The notes under the pieces: model-generated | What the model saw: only the letters and a program-made list of their open reading frames with translations | The model's database searches: none | Told to the model about the DNA's origin: nothing | Position numbers and translations under genes: made by a program | Part shown: one piece after another, positions 25,811 to 42,103 of the stretch | Layout: every line of letters begins with the position of its first letter | How positions within the stretch are numbered: position 1 is the first letter of the stretch | Assembly (NCBI GenBank): GCA_003952965.2 | Contig: CM025850.1 | Location: forward strand, 20,579,552-20,643,551 | DNA length: 64,000 nucleotides | Direction of reading: 5' to 3' | Source: Morella rubra | Lineage: Eukaryota > Streptophyta > Magnoliopsida > Fagales > Myricaceae

Positions 25811-26935
25811 TATATCCACTACATTTAATTGAAATATACATGATTAGGGCTCAGATGTTGGAATGATTCAAAAGTCTTTGGTCGTCAATTTCAAGTTCCC
25901 AAGTCCAGATCATGATGCTAATCCAACTATGATTTTCTTGACACTATGCCTCGCATGCAGCGAGGTGACGAGGCTTTGAAATAGACTTTGAAATGAATTG
26001 GATGCTAAATTCCAAAGAAACTTTAGAAATTGGAGGCTCCAATTACTAGGTTGTTGTTGATAAAGTCCCAATGCCATGCAACTAAAATAGCAGAAAAGTT
26101 ACAGGCTTTTGTTGGGCAGGTACTCATAAAGCAGTAACTTCTCTTTCCTATCAATGCAGCAACCCAGGAGTCTAACAAGATTCCTGGTGAGTTACTTGTG
26201 AGGACCAAGCAGATCCATTCATTATTTGCAATAATTCTGTATACATGCATCCGTTTTTTTTTTCTAATAACATGCATCCGTTGTATTGGCACTTGAATGA
26301 TGATAGCATAGGGGATCCGGATTAACGCAAGAGAAGTCAGACCCAAGTGCCACACGTAAAGATTGCAGCTAGCATATGTCCACCATTCAGCTGAAGCCAC
26401 AGCTTCCCATTTCTGTAGGTTCTTCTGAGGTTATGATTCATAGCCTTAACTATTGCTGCAACTGAGACTGATTGTTCTTGGACTCAAGACAGAATATGGT
26501 GTCCAAACAGAGTTGAGGCAACTCGCAGCAAGATAAATAAAGCCCTTAAACTCATGATTGCAGCTTTTTAATAAATTACCTTCGTCTCTCTACTTCTCTT
26601 TTTTATTGTCCTCCAAAAGAAATGTTTTCTTGCTTATATTCTTTAATCGCTTCTGCAGCTACGAAAAGACAACAATTACAGAGAGAAATATATCTCATCG
26701 AAAAGTCATTTCTTCCTTCCCGATTCTGGTGCCAGACGAGGTTACTCAAGAGGCACAGTTCAAATAATTTTTTATTTTCGTAAGGATAAATCGATCAAAT
26801 TTAATGATTGAAAGGTATGTCCGCTCTGTTACCTTTTTGGTTGGCTTTCCACCTGCACAAACCAAATATTATGGCACCAAAGAAGATAACACTAAAACCA
26901 GTTGCAACACTGAAGATGGCTTTTGCACTTTGTTC

Positions 26936-27354
26936 TGCTTTACCTATATCGTCTCTGCATTCATATACGTTCTTAACTCTAATTTCACTATCTATATCAT
27001 TGGTGTGATTATTTTCTTAGTATTTACCTTTTCTTTTGGGGTAAATAATCAGTATACAGCTTACAATCCATATTATACCATAGTACAACATTTTATACGG
27101 CATAATATTTTACATTTTCACATTATACATATTTTAGGCCTACGCTGTCCCGAGCCAATTGAATCTTACTTCATTTCCACATGAATGACGCATGAGATCA
27201 ATGGAAAACCACTCACCAATGTATTAGAACTTAACTAGGAATCTGCAATATACTTAGTTATATGAAGTTTTTTGGTTAAAAACCAAAACTATACACACTA
27301 CTTTTGTGCAACCTGAAAAAGAGAATAGGATGAACCTGAAACAGAAAGGCTACT
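26936..27354. other. AT-rich spacer between receptor-kinase loci
   Basis: The sequence is dominated by AT-rich words. The open frame spanning 26804-27184 on the plus strand has no recognisable domain and overlaps the antisense of a pseudogene transmembrane exon. The 3' untranslated region of the minus-strand kinase ending at 27355 should lie in the last 100-200 bases. Confidence 0.35.
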
Positions 27355-31321
<3,967 letters not shown>

Positions 31322-32926
31322 CTCACGATACGTGAAGATGATTCATTCGGCAGGTGAGAGAATTAATACAGAAGTAAGGTTAATGGTGTCTGCTATCGAA
31401 GAAACAAGTACGACGGCTTATCAGTTGTGCTATTGTCAGAATATGATTCCGCGGACAAGTAAGACTTGAAAAACTAATTGGAGAAGTGTGCATAAAATTC
31501 ATTGACCAGCTTTATTGGTGGTGTATTGGACATCCATGCCACGAAATGCAAATGGGAGCAGGTTCATCTGTTGGGGGAACGCCACAAAGATTTCAACTTT
31601 CAATCCCACATGCCATTGACGAGCTTCCCAAACATCCCCTTAGGGAGGATTTGCCTCTTCTGGATTCCTTAGTAGGTAATGAAGTGATATAATCGACCCA
31701 GTGGTCCCCGGCGAAAAGCCTCCGAACCCCGTGGTAGGAATCTTCCAATTTTCCAACCCACACACGCTAATTATTTTTCAACCCTATTTTCGTAGAATAA
31801 TAATCTGCTAGTCAAACAATTACTCCTCATCCTGATGTGATGGTTGATTGTACTACACTTTCTTTTGTCTTCTTTTTCCTCTGCATTGGTGGGAATATTG
31901 TGGACTTCGATGATATTTATCTCAGGTTGACGGATTCAGGCTTTTAGCGGAATCTCAAATTTTGCCCTCAAAGTTTGGACACACTAATCGCTCTTAAGAT
32001 GGGATATCTATGTCCCAGATGTTTGCTTTGAATTGATTGTGCCGAAGATAAAGCCTATTAATATAAAATGCTAAATCTGTTATTTAATCAATTTTTTTTT
32101 CTTTTTTCGCTAGGCGTTTAATCAAATATTGATAACGTTTAACTGCTAAAGTTTGAACACACTAAACCAAGTTGACGTGATTGTCCCGACAGGCGTCAGA
32201 GGTTGGCTGCATTGAACAGGAACACCAGTTTTGACGGTTTGGACCCGACCCCAACGTGGAATTTCAACTGCTTTTCATAAAGAAATGGGCTGAAATGCCC
32301 ACGTGAAAACAGACTAGACTGCAATTAATTAAAGAGCCAACAAAAATAGAAAACAGTAATAGTCACCTCAGGGGGGAGCGTAGTTGGACCGTCGTGCATG
32401 GCGTTTGGCAAACAAAATGAGGTAGGGAATCTGAAGGGACCCATGGTCCCACTGCTCCTCGTGTTCCATCTTTTTTTATTCTTGTTGTCCAGCTCCAACA
32501 CATTTTGTCCTGTCCAAAGAAAAAAACATGTTGTCCCTTATAATATGATCTGTTTAAGGTGTGTTCTGGCTTTAACTTATGGTCTAAGAAAATATACAAA
32601 TTGGTGACAAAGAAACCCATAGTCTTGGCCAATCACTTTTGACCTTTTCTTTATTTTTATTTTCTAGGCAGCCAATCACTTTCTACTTGAAAGTTGGAGA
32701 AACCCCGCACCCACATGCTATCTCCATTATACACATGACAAGATAGATTCAACCGTTTCACACCCCTCGTATGTCTTTAGGTTTAACTGTTGATGGACCG
32801 TGTTGGTTCCGGATCGTTTCTTTAAAAGCACTTCGAGCCCCATTTTCGATCTAATTGACTATAATAATTCCTAATAGGTTACAGTATATACTCCTCTTCC
32901 GAGACATTCGCTGCATCACCAGCTGT
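31322..32926. other. 5' flank of the B120-like kinase and intergenic DNA
   Basis: This holds the presumed promoter of the minus-strand gene starting at 31321; no confident TATA box is visible. Small open frames at 31486-31692 and 32363-32632 match nothing I recognise. No repeat boundaries are visible until the hAT element at 32927. Confidence 0.35.
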
Positions 32927-34030
32927 CAGGGGCAGCTCTAGCTAGGAGGCTGCCTAAGCTTCCAAAAATCGGAAGGTTCTAATCTGAATTTTGCTTTATA
33001 ATAGGCTGAATATTTAATGTTAAAGACTCGAATGGAAGTTATATTGATTTGTGTAGAGTTCTAGTTAATTTTTTATTCTAAAATTGAATCTATTAAAGTT
33101 CATTTATTGACTGAACTATTAATTCTTCACTTTTTTGCATTGACTGAACTATTAATTCTTCAATTTTTGTGACTGTTTGAAAAATATTCTTAATTAAAGT
33201 CCTAAGTGATACACCTATAAAGTCTCATTATTTAAAAGAGATTAACTGTCAGTTAATTCAAACGAAAAGTCTATAAAATCAACCCTATAAAGTTTTCTTA
33301 AGGTTTGCTGCCAATTGATTCAAAAACGACAAGAATCTATAATATTTTGTGAAAGAATAATAATTCATAAAAAAAAAAGTTAGTTTGATGAAAATATTGA
33401 TAATGACTTTATAAGATGAGTAGAAGAATTTTTATTATTTTATACATATATAGTAGATCAAGCTATTTCATATGTTAAAAATAGATTTGAACAATATACA
33501 ATCTATAAAATTATTTTTTATTTAATTTGAAAAAGTTAAAATCATTGGATGAGGAGGACTTGAAAAAGTATTGTTTTGTACTTGAAAATGTTTTAAAACA
33601 TGAAAGATAATGTTGATTTTGATGGTTTAGATTTGTTTTCATAATTTAAAGCATTAAAATAGATTTTAAGAATATACATTTGAAACCTTAAACTATATAA
33701 AAAGATTAGACTCTTTTCCAAATACAAGTATTGCTTATAGAATATTATTGAAAATATTTTGCTTTCGTATAAAGAATTTTTTTCAAAATTAAAGCTAATG
33801 GAATCTTACTTAAGATGAATTAAGAGGCAAGAAAGATTAAAAATGATATATTAGCAAATCTAGAATATATAATTTTGATATATAATTTTGCATATAAAAA
33901 AGTTAGAAGAATAAGTTTTAACTAAATTTTATTAATATTTGATGTTTAAACATATTATTTTATAAATTATTACAAAAGGTCTAATTTTGGATTACGCCTA
34001 AAACCCCCAATTACCTTGGAGTTGACCCTG
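32927..34030. mobile_element. non-autonomous hAT-like element with CAGGG ends
   Basis: The left end CAGGGGCAGCTCTAG and right end (reverse complement CAGGGTCAACTCCAAG) are imperfect inverted repeats. The flanking 8-mers ccagctgt (32919-32926) and ccaggtgt (34031-34038) match at 7 of 8. The CAGGGGC-type terminus with 8-bp duplication is common in plant hAT elements. The 1104-bp interior is very AT-rich and non-coding. Its words (ccaattgattcaaa, aatttctataaag-like) recur inverted in 46000-47000. Confidence 0.75.
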
Positions 34031-34389
34031 CCAGGTGTGCAGCTCCAAAATGCACCATGTTGCTGTCGATTAGCGTATTTGCATTTAATGTAATTTTTAA
34101 CAGCTGAACTCTAGCTATCAGGTATGTTTTTCCAGAGCAAACCAGGTGTGAGCCAAATTGGGGTTCTAAAGATGAAAAGCCGGGAGTACCTACAGCTAGA
34201 GTCCTGTGTTGCCCTTTTAGAAGTATTCATAAAGGGTACAGATTAGATTTGGTGTGAAGTTGAAGAGGAGGCCGACATGTGCTCTGCCTAGATTCTCCTC
34301 GTTTATGGCCGGGGAATAAGATGAGAATAGATGGGACTACAAAACAAATACAAATTACAGAGCTGCAGAGCTCCAAGAACTCATGCTAG

Positions 34390-37300
34390 CTAGCGACCGT
34401 CAACCACAGTAACAGTAACATTGTTGATGGAGCAAATTCTTTGACTCCCTTGAGAGGAGTCTCTACCTGGGGCAGTTTTCCTTGCAGTGAATGCAGCTTG
34501 CTTTGGGTGCGGCAGATCAACAATCTCACTTTTGAGCATGGATATGACAACTGATACAGTAGGCCTATCTTCAGCAAATTCTTGCACACACAGCAACGCC
34601 ACTTGGATGCATCTCAAAATCTCGCTTTCAGAGCATGGTTCACACATTAACATCGGGTCTACTACTGCTACAATGTTGCCTGCATTCCACATCTTCCAGG
34701 CCTGGACTCATGAAAACAAGACTGACATTCTTAGCCTCAACGTGAGATGAAATAAGCAAAGGAGGTTTTCAAAACTGAAGCATGAGGGATAAAGGAGACT
34801 TACAAATCCTAAAAGGCTCATAGCATCCTCGTCATAGTAAAAGCTAGTGTTTCTCCTTCCACTAATTATCTCTAGTAACACCACTCCAAAGCTGAACACA
34901 TCGGATTTCTCTGAAAATCGACCTTCCATTGCATATTCAGGGGACATGTAGCCGCTGAATTCACACAATAATAGACACCCAAATTATTACCATCTCAACT
35001 AAAAGCACTGAAATGAAATTGAGATTGGCAAACCAAAGGCACATACTACGTTCCGACAACCCTTTTAGTGTTGGCCTGGTCTTCATCTCCCCCGAAAATC
35101 TTGGCCATTCCAAAATCTGATATTTTCGGATTTAGCTGTCCATCCAACAAGATGTTACTTGGCTTTAGATCTCTATGAATAATCCGTAATCTAGAATCCC
35201 TATGGAGGTAGAGTAGACCTCGACCAATGCCTTCCATAATGTTGGACCTTTTTCTCCAATTTAGCAGTTTTTGTTGGACTGGATCTGATTAAACAAGAAC
35301 AAATGAGGAAAAGAAGTGCAGACTAAACTAGTAAAGTCAGTCGACGTATGTTCTCAAAGAGAAGTTGATTTGGTGAAGTCATCAGAAAGCATGTATTAAT
35401 TAGAGAACTACTACAACCGAGAATAGCAGTCCGTCTCGTCTCTTGTAGAAAATACTTGATCGTAATATTTGAAGATACTGGTAAAGAGCATCAGTATGAA
35501 CTAACCAAAAAGAAATGCATCCATACTTTTGTTTGGCATGTATTCATAGACCAACATCTTTTCTTCCCCATCAACACAACAGCCAAGAAGTCTAACAAGA
35601 TTCCTATGTTGGAGTCTAGAGATCACCACCACCTCATTCATAAATCCTTGTAGCCCTTGTCCCGAGGATCTCGCAAGTCTCTTCGCTGCAATTTCTTGCC
35701 CATCTAACAATTTTCCCTTCAAACAAAACAACCCACGGTCAATGGTCATTGTCTCTATGTTCAACTATTAGGCAATAAACCACTACAAGAGCAACTATTA
35801 CCCTGTATACTGGACCAAATCCACCTTGCCCAAGCTTGTTAGATTCATGGAAGTTGTTTGTTGCACTTGCCAGCTCCTCAAGACTGAATACCGGCAGCTC
35901 CTCAAGACTGAATACCGGTAGCTCCGGTAGTTCAACTTGGCTGATTTTGTCTCCAACCTCGTTTTCACCAGGAATTTTTTGGTTTGTTTCCCCTATTCTG
36001 AAGTACGATAACATCGTCTTCTTGTTTTTCCGTGATGGTTACAATATAACATAGCAGTAAGTAATCTTATCACTAAAAATCCGGCAACCTTTCTTTAACT
36101 AAACCAATAGGAATGTGCATATGTACTTTACCTTTTCTTTTAGCCAGCCACCGCCATAATAAGAGGGTGGAGATGGCCATAAACAGCGTCCCTATGATTA
36201 CTGAGATAATGACGATTACTTTTATGTTTGTCTTTTTGCCTGTAAAGAAGCAGAAAGATCAAGCTAACAAATCCTTCAAAATGGGGCAAATTCTGTATTT
36301 TTCTCCTTTCTTTTTATGTAAATAAGCATTTAGAAGTATTCCCTTAGCATGGGAAGTCGCGGAGGAGCTTGGGTAGAAATACATTTCCTCTGCCTTGGAA
36401 ATCCAAAGTAACCAAACAAGTGGTCCAGCAGTGGACGATGTAATCATAAGCTAAATTTTGACAGAAAACAAAAACGACGCACCAATTAAGTTTCGAATAG
36501 GCCACACATCACTTCAGAATTCCTGTATTCGAGTTGAGTTTGTAGTAGATAACATATTAACATACAACCATTGAAACAATCGCATGCGATGCAAATTCGT
36601 TCGCATGAGTTTGGCGATGATTTTTCCACCGTGTTCCGGTGGTTTTTAATTTCCTGTGTTTTTGGTTACCAGAGGTTTGCAAGAAGCAAAACCGAAGATG
36701 GTCGACTCACGACTGTGGCTTCCAGTTGAGAATTGGTGGTATGTATGCTAGTTTTTACCAGCCAAACACTTGAAAATACTTTTTAGGACATTTTTTTTTA
36801 ACTACTAACAATTAATACCTTCCAGAAAGATTTCTGACTGAAAGATTTTCTCCTATTTTGCTCAGTTACGTCAAAACCATTTACAAACGCGGCCTGAGAC
36901 AGCCCATGTAGCCAGTTTTCTTATTGGAAATTCTGCATGTCGTTCCCTGAATCCCTGTGTATTAATTGCACTTTCAGAATTCATAACCCTTAATTTTAAT
37001 TTAGTAAAATTCAGACCTTGAATTTAGGTTCTTTTAGAGAGGAGCGGAGAGTAATTCTTCCTATGGCATACAAGATTCCATAAACACTCGAGGTACAAAG
37101 GCAGGGATTTAGGCATCAGTACCGTACCTTCTGTAGGTGGCAGCGGAGGGTCAGTGACATCGAATTGTGATGGTTGTGGTGCCTCCGCTGCAGGGTCAGT
37201 GAAAACATACGTCTCATATCTTATATCGCAGCTGGGTGTTACATATTTCCCTCCCCGCTTTCCATCACAACACTGTGGAATGTACGACACAATCCGCGCC

Positions 37301-37738
37301 AGGCAGTTTCTACATTCCAACTCATCCAAATAGGGAGTGCACTCCACAAGTGCGTATACATAATGATAGTATGGGGCCGTGATGTTACCCATGGCAAACT
37401 TGCGAGGAGAAGAAATTCCTGATGCAGCGACGTCGCTTAGTCTCTCTATCAAGATAGTAAGCAATTGATTGAACCCTTCCACATCTGTGTCGTTTTGTAC
37501 GTTATAAGCCACAATCAAAGGGTCATCTTCCATAACGCCAAGTATAGATCTGTTCGAGTATCGTAGCGAACATTTAGAATACCATATGATTGCCTCCTTC
37601 TGGTTGGGACAAACCTGTAAGAGATCATGACTGGATGCGTTGACACGACGACATTCATCCGTTGAAATATCTCCTCTGCAAAGTGCAATTGCATTCACTT
37701 TGTCAGAATTTTGTCCTGCAGAAAAATTGTAGTATTAG
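34390..37738 (-). CDS. chimeric receptor kinase: DUF26 ectodomain with SD1-type kinase, N-terminus missing
   Basis: Seven exons are visible: 37128-37738 (5' incomplete), 36132-36239, 35802-35992, 35506-35716, 35047-35284, 34804-34954 and 34390-34701. Junctions are GT-AG and phase-compatible throughout. The first exon encodes Gnk2/DUF26 (stress-antifungal) sequence: the end of one repeat ([32 protein letters not shown]) and a full second ([22 protein letters not shown]), as in cysteine-rich receptor kinases. The membrane exon and kinase look like the SD1 class instead ([53 protein letters not shown]). Lys, HRD and DFG are all present, with IAAKRL in place of IAVKRL. The reading frame runs out at about 37738, where a Copia element begins, so the signal peptide and about 60 residues are absent and no start codon is available. 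It may be expressed from an alternative start or be a pseudogene. Confidence 0.75.
35871..35918 (-). repeat. exact 24-bp tandem duplication in the juxtamembrane exon
   Basis: Two exact 24-bp copies (35871-35894 and 35895-35918) sit head to tail in exon 3 of the chimeric receptor kinase. They duplicate eight residues without changing frame, giving [17 protein letters not shown]. Exact identity implies a recent event. Confidence 0.9.
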
Positions 37739-40700
37739 AATTTACACAATATGTGAAAAGTGGGTCTAACTCAACTCCAAAAGACGCCTTGAGTAGTGAG
37801 GGATACCACAACCTTATAAGGAGCACATTGACTAGTTTCTCTAGCAATGTGGGACTTCCAACACGCCCCCTCACATGTGGCGGGAACACTCCAAGCTTTA
37901 GTCTAAGCATCTGAAATTTGTCCCTTGGAAGTGCTTTTGTGAAGATGTCAGCAACTTGCTCTTCAGACCTGCAAAATTTGAGTTCAATATCTCCTTTTGC
38001 TTCCACTTCTCTTAAGTAGTGATACTTGATTGCAATATGCTTGGTTCTGCTATGGAAGACAGGATTCTTTGCCATAGCAATAGCTGACTTGTTATCACAA
38101 TAAATCACCACTGGAAGTTGCTGTTTTGCACCCATATCTTCAAGTATTTTGCTCAGCCAAATAGCTTGATTTGCAGCCCCCGCAGCAGCTACATACTCAG
38201 CTTCGGCTGTGGATTGTGCAACTGAATTTTGCTTCTTTGATCCCCATGAAAATACACTAGTTCCAAGGTTGAAACAATGCCCAGAAGTGCTTCTCATGTC
38301 ATCCACTGATCCAGCCCAATCACTATCAGTAAAACCAGTCAAGGTTGATTGAGCACAAGATTTGTACCAAATGCCAAAGTCTTTGGTGCCCTGAATGTAT
38401 CTAAGCACACGTTTTGCAGCACCAAAATGTATTTGGCTGGGACTTTGCATAAACCTAGAGAGAAGGCTGGTTGCAAACATGATATCTGGCCTTGTGGCAG
38501 CCAAATATAATAAGCTTCCAATTATGCTCCTATATGCTGCAGCATCAGCAGCCTTTGCTCCATCTTCCTTCTTGAATTTCTCATTTGCAATTAAAGGAGT
38601 GGCCACTGATTTGCATTCAGCCATGTTGAATTTTTTTAGCAAATCTTCAGCATACTTCTTTTGTGAAATGAAGATGCCATCTTCTTGACATACTTCCATG
38701 CCAAGAAAGTAATGCATTAAGCCCAAGTCACTCATCTCAAAAGTCTTCATCATCTCTTGTTTGAATGTTTCAATCATAACCGGATCATTTCCAGTCACAA
38801 TTAAATCATCCACATAAATAGAGACAATAAGTAAGTCTTCACCTTTAAGCTGGACGTAAAGAGTAGGTTCACTAATACTTCTCTTGAAACCTTGATCACA
38901 AAAGTAACCATCAATTTTGCTGTACCATGCTCGGGGTGCTTGTTTAAGCCCATAAAGTGCCTTTTTAAGCCGAAGCACCTTGCCTTCTTCCTTCTTGAAG
39001 CCCTCAGGTTGCTCAACATACACTTCTTCTTCAAGTACTCCATTGAGGAATGCTGACTTGACATCAAGTTGAGAAATCTTCCAATTTCTTTGGGCAGCAA
39101 GAGCAACAATGGTTCTTATTGTATCCAAGCGAGCTACTGGTGCATAGGTTTCAGTATAATCAATTCCAAGCTGTTGTGAATAGCCTTTAGCAACAAGTCT
39201 TGCTTTGCACTTCTTTAAAGATCCATCTGGGTTAAGTTTTCTTTTGAAAATCCACTTAACCCCAATAACATCCTTGCTGTCAGGACACGAAACCAGCTCC
39301 CATGTGTTGTTTTTTTCAATCATTCTAATCTCCTCCTTCATTGCATCCATCCACACTTGATCCTTTGAAGCTGCTGCAAAATTTTCAGGCTCCATGGTAG
39401 TGAAGTTGCAGGATTCATAGATTTCATTTAGAGGTCTAAATCTTCTTGGAGGAGACTCGGGTGATGAAGATGTTGAACCTCCTAAGTTGCTTTCAGTTGT
39501 TGAAGCTGAAGATGGTGTTGATAGCTGAAACCCTTGAGCTGGAATTTCCAGCCTCTCCTCAACTTGCTCAGGGACTGGAACATTAGTGGCAGATCTGATT
39601 CTTGGTCTTCTTCCCATTTCCAAGTTGAATGTTCATCAAATTGAACATCTCTACTTGTAACCAGCTGCTGAGACTTGAGATTGAAGACCCGGAACCCCTT
39701 GGACTGAGAACTGTATCCAAGAAAAATGCCTTTTTCTGACTTTTCTTCAAGCTTATGTCTCTTTTGATCAGGGACATGGATATAGCAGATGCACCCGAAA
39801 ACTTTGAAATTAGCAGTTGGCTTGTGTCCACTCCATGCTTCAATTGGAGTCATTTCTTTCACTGCCTTTGTAGGGCACCTATTTAGGATATACACAGCTG
39901 TGTTAACAGCCTCAGCCCAGAATTTCTTGGGAAGCCCTTTTGCCATTAACATAGATCTGGCCATCTCCATGACAGTCTATTTTTTCCTCTCCGAAACTCC
40001 ATTTTGTTGAGGAGTATAGGCTACTGTCAGCTGGTGTTTCAGCCCTTCTTCTTGCAAAATTGATCAAATTTCCTTGAGTTGAACTCGGTTCCTCTGTCAC
40101 TTCTCAAGGTTTTGATCTTTCTGCCACTTTGAGTCTCAACCAGCAACTTAAAATTTTTAAAGACACCAAAAACTTCTGATTTTTCCTTGAGAAAATAGAC
40201 CCAAGTCATTCTTGAAAAATCATCAATAAACAGTAAAAAATACCTGTTTTGGCTTTGAGAGGGTGTCCTCATGGGGCCACACAAATCAGTATGTACCAAT
40301 TCAAGGACTGATTTCGCTCTCCAAGCTTCTTCAGTTGGAAAGGGCTGCCTGTGTTGTTTTCCCATCATACAACCTTCACAAATAGACATGTTTTGGTCTA
40401 ACAAAGGCAGATCACGAATCATATTCTTCTGATTTAACAACCTTAAGGCATTTAGGTTATAATGACCAAACATTTGATGCCATAAAGTTGTCTCATCAGA
40501 TTGGCCATCATGGCTCTTGGGTAGTGCCAGTAGATGGGAAAATTCCTCCCATTTCTCATTCTAACTTCACCCACCACTTGATTTTTGTTCTTCAAGTCAC
40601 AAATGATACATAGCTCTCCCTCAAAATGAAGTGAATAGCCATTTTGCATCATTTGTACACTTAGCAGACTTTGATCAAGGCTAGGAACATGAAGAACATC

Positions 40701-42103
40701 TTTAATAAATCTGGTCCCCCTCTTGGTCTCCATAGCAATTGTGCCTTTCCCATTTGCCTCCACCAAGTCTCCATTTCCAAGCTTGACTTTTACACTTACA
40801 GATCTATCAATGTGAGAGAACAAACTGCCATCTGGTGTCATGTGGTTGCTGCACCCGCTGTCAAGAAACCATTCTTTTCTTTGTTCAGCTGCAACATGAC
40901 AAGCAAAGAACAATTGCTCTTCCTTGTCCTCAGTGAAATTTGCTTGCTGATTCTTGTTCTTGATCCGGCAATCTTTTTCTTCATGCCCAAAATTTTTGCA
41001 ATTTGAGCATTGAGGCTTGCCACGGTGATAACAATCTTTCTCCAATGATTAGTCTTCTTGCAGACACTACAAGGTGGAAATTCTCCCTTTTTCTTTTGAG
41101 ATTTTTCTCCTCCTTTTGCTGTGCCCTTGAACTTCTTCTTCTGATTCTTCAAGTTTACTTTGGATTGGAAAGCACTCTCCAAAGAAACTTCATTTCTTCT
41201 GTCAATCCGTTGTTCATGAGCATGAAGAGAGCCCATCAACTCGGTTACAGATAAAGAAGAGAGATCCCTGGATTCTTCAATGGCAGCCACCATGTGGTCA
41301 TATTTTTCAGTCAAACTGATCAGGATTTTTTGAACAATCCTTTCATCTGTCATATTCTCCCCATAAGCCCTCATCTGATTTACTACTTCAATGAGTCTAG
41401 AACAATACTCTTTGACATTCTCAGATTCTTTCATTTTGAGATTTTCAAGTTCCCTTCTCAGCCCTTGAAGCTTAATAGTTTTGACTTTGTTATACCTTGA
41501 AATTCTTGTTGTAAGATCTCCCAAGCTTGTTTAGAAGAAGTAGCCCTCATCAGCCTTGGAAAGATGGACTCACTCACAGCCTGCTGCAAGGTGAACAAAG
41601 CTTTGCATCTCTTTGCCTATCAGCCTTGATTTGGGTTGAATTAGAAGTGTCTCAGCCGTGCTATCAGCAGGTGAAAGAACTCCTTTTTCGACAATATCCC
41701 AGAGATCAAGAGACAGAAAAAAGAGTTTTCATTTTTATGCTCCAATAGTCATAGTTCTCACCAGCAAAAATGGGAAGAGTTGTAGAGGAACTAGGAGCTG
41801 CCATAAAGCCCAAGAAGACCGAAGCTGCTCTGATACCAACTGTTGGATTTGAAGTGGAAAGGAAGAGAAAATGCCAAGAGAGATTGAGAACCTAAAAAAA
41901 AACTGAGTTTGAATGATGCTGAAATGTTCTGCCGAATACAATGACACAAGACCAAATAAAGCACTTGAAACTAATACACTTAAATGAAAGCAGAGAGTTC
42001 CAAAATGACAGCAAAAACAGAGGTGCCTAAAAATAGTAGACGGCTAATAAAGGTGTTATGGAAAATGACAATCATATTGATACTGGAACTAATTTCAATA
42101 GCA
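37739..42103 (-). mobile_element. Ty1/Copia retrotransposon, Tork-like, broken
   Basis: Minus-strand order is GAG with a zinc knuckle (CSNCKNFGHEEKDC), protease (WFLDSGCSNHMT), integrase (HTDLCGPM and the GTEFNSRKF region), reverse transcriptase ([12 protein letters not shown]) and RNase H ([11 protein letters not shown] at the end). The primer-binding site TTGGTATCAGAGC lies next to a terminal repeat end reading TCCAACA near 41840. At the other end a G-rich tract precedes TGTTGGAAGTCCC near 37861, so the terminal repeat type is TGTTGGA...TCCAACA. The coding region is in about five open pieces and the terminal repeats are not both complete, so it is a fossil. No matching target duplication is visible. 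Tork lineage is inferred from the RT/integrase style. Confidence 0.85.

Larger units (their letters stand above)
20150..26935 (-). pseudogene. S-receptor-like kinase pseudogene split by a Copia insertion
   Basis: Read on the minus strand, decayed remains of several receptor-kinase exons appear in the right order. The transmembrane exon is at about 26833-26935 (VIFFGAIIFGLCRWKANQK, with a good donor). Part of the kinase exon with [20 protein letters not shown] and PNKSL is at about 26100-26190. The activation-segment exon with [18 protein letters not shown] is at about 20440-20565, and a last-exon remnant AWELWSPGRGLDLVDEALAD is at about 20160-20345. The lectin ectodomain, the ATP-lysine region and the HRD/DFG exon are not recognisable, and the exon pieces contain stops. 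The Copia element at 20569-25810 lies at the start of the activation-segment exon. The gene clearly derives from the same array as its neighbours. Confidence 0.8.

Noticed and set aside
26804-27184. 126-codon open frame on the plus strand, rich in hydrophobic residues
   Set aside because: The minus strand here holds a receptor-kinase transmembrane exon remnant and the rest is AT-rich; the plus-strand protein has no recognisable domain.
31486-31692. 68-codon plus-strand frame upstream of the B120-like kinase
   Set aside because: No recognisable domain, and its position fits the upstream region of the minus-strand gene.
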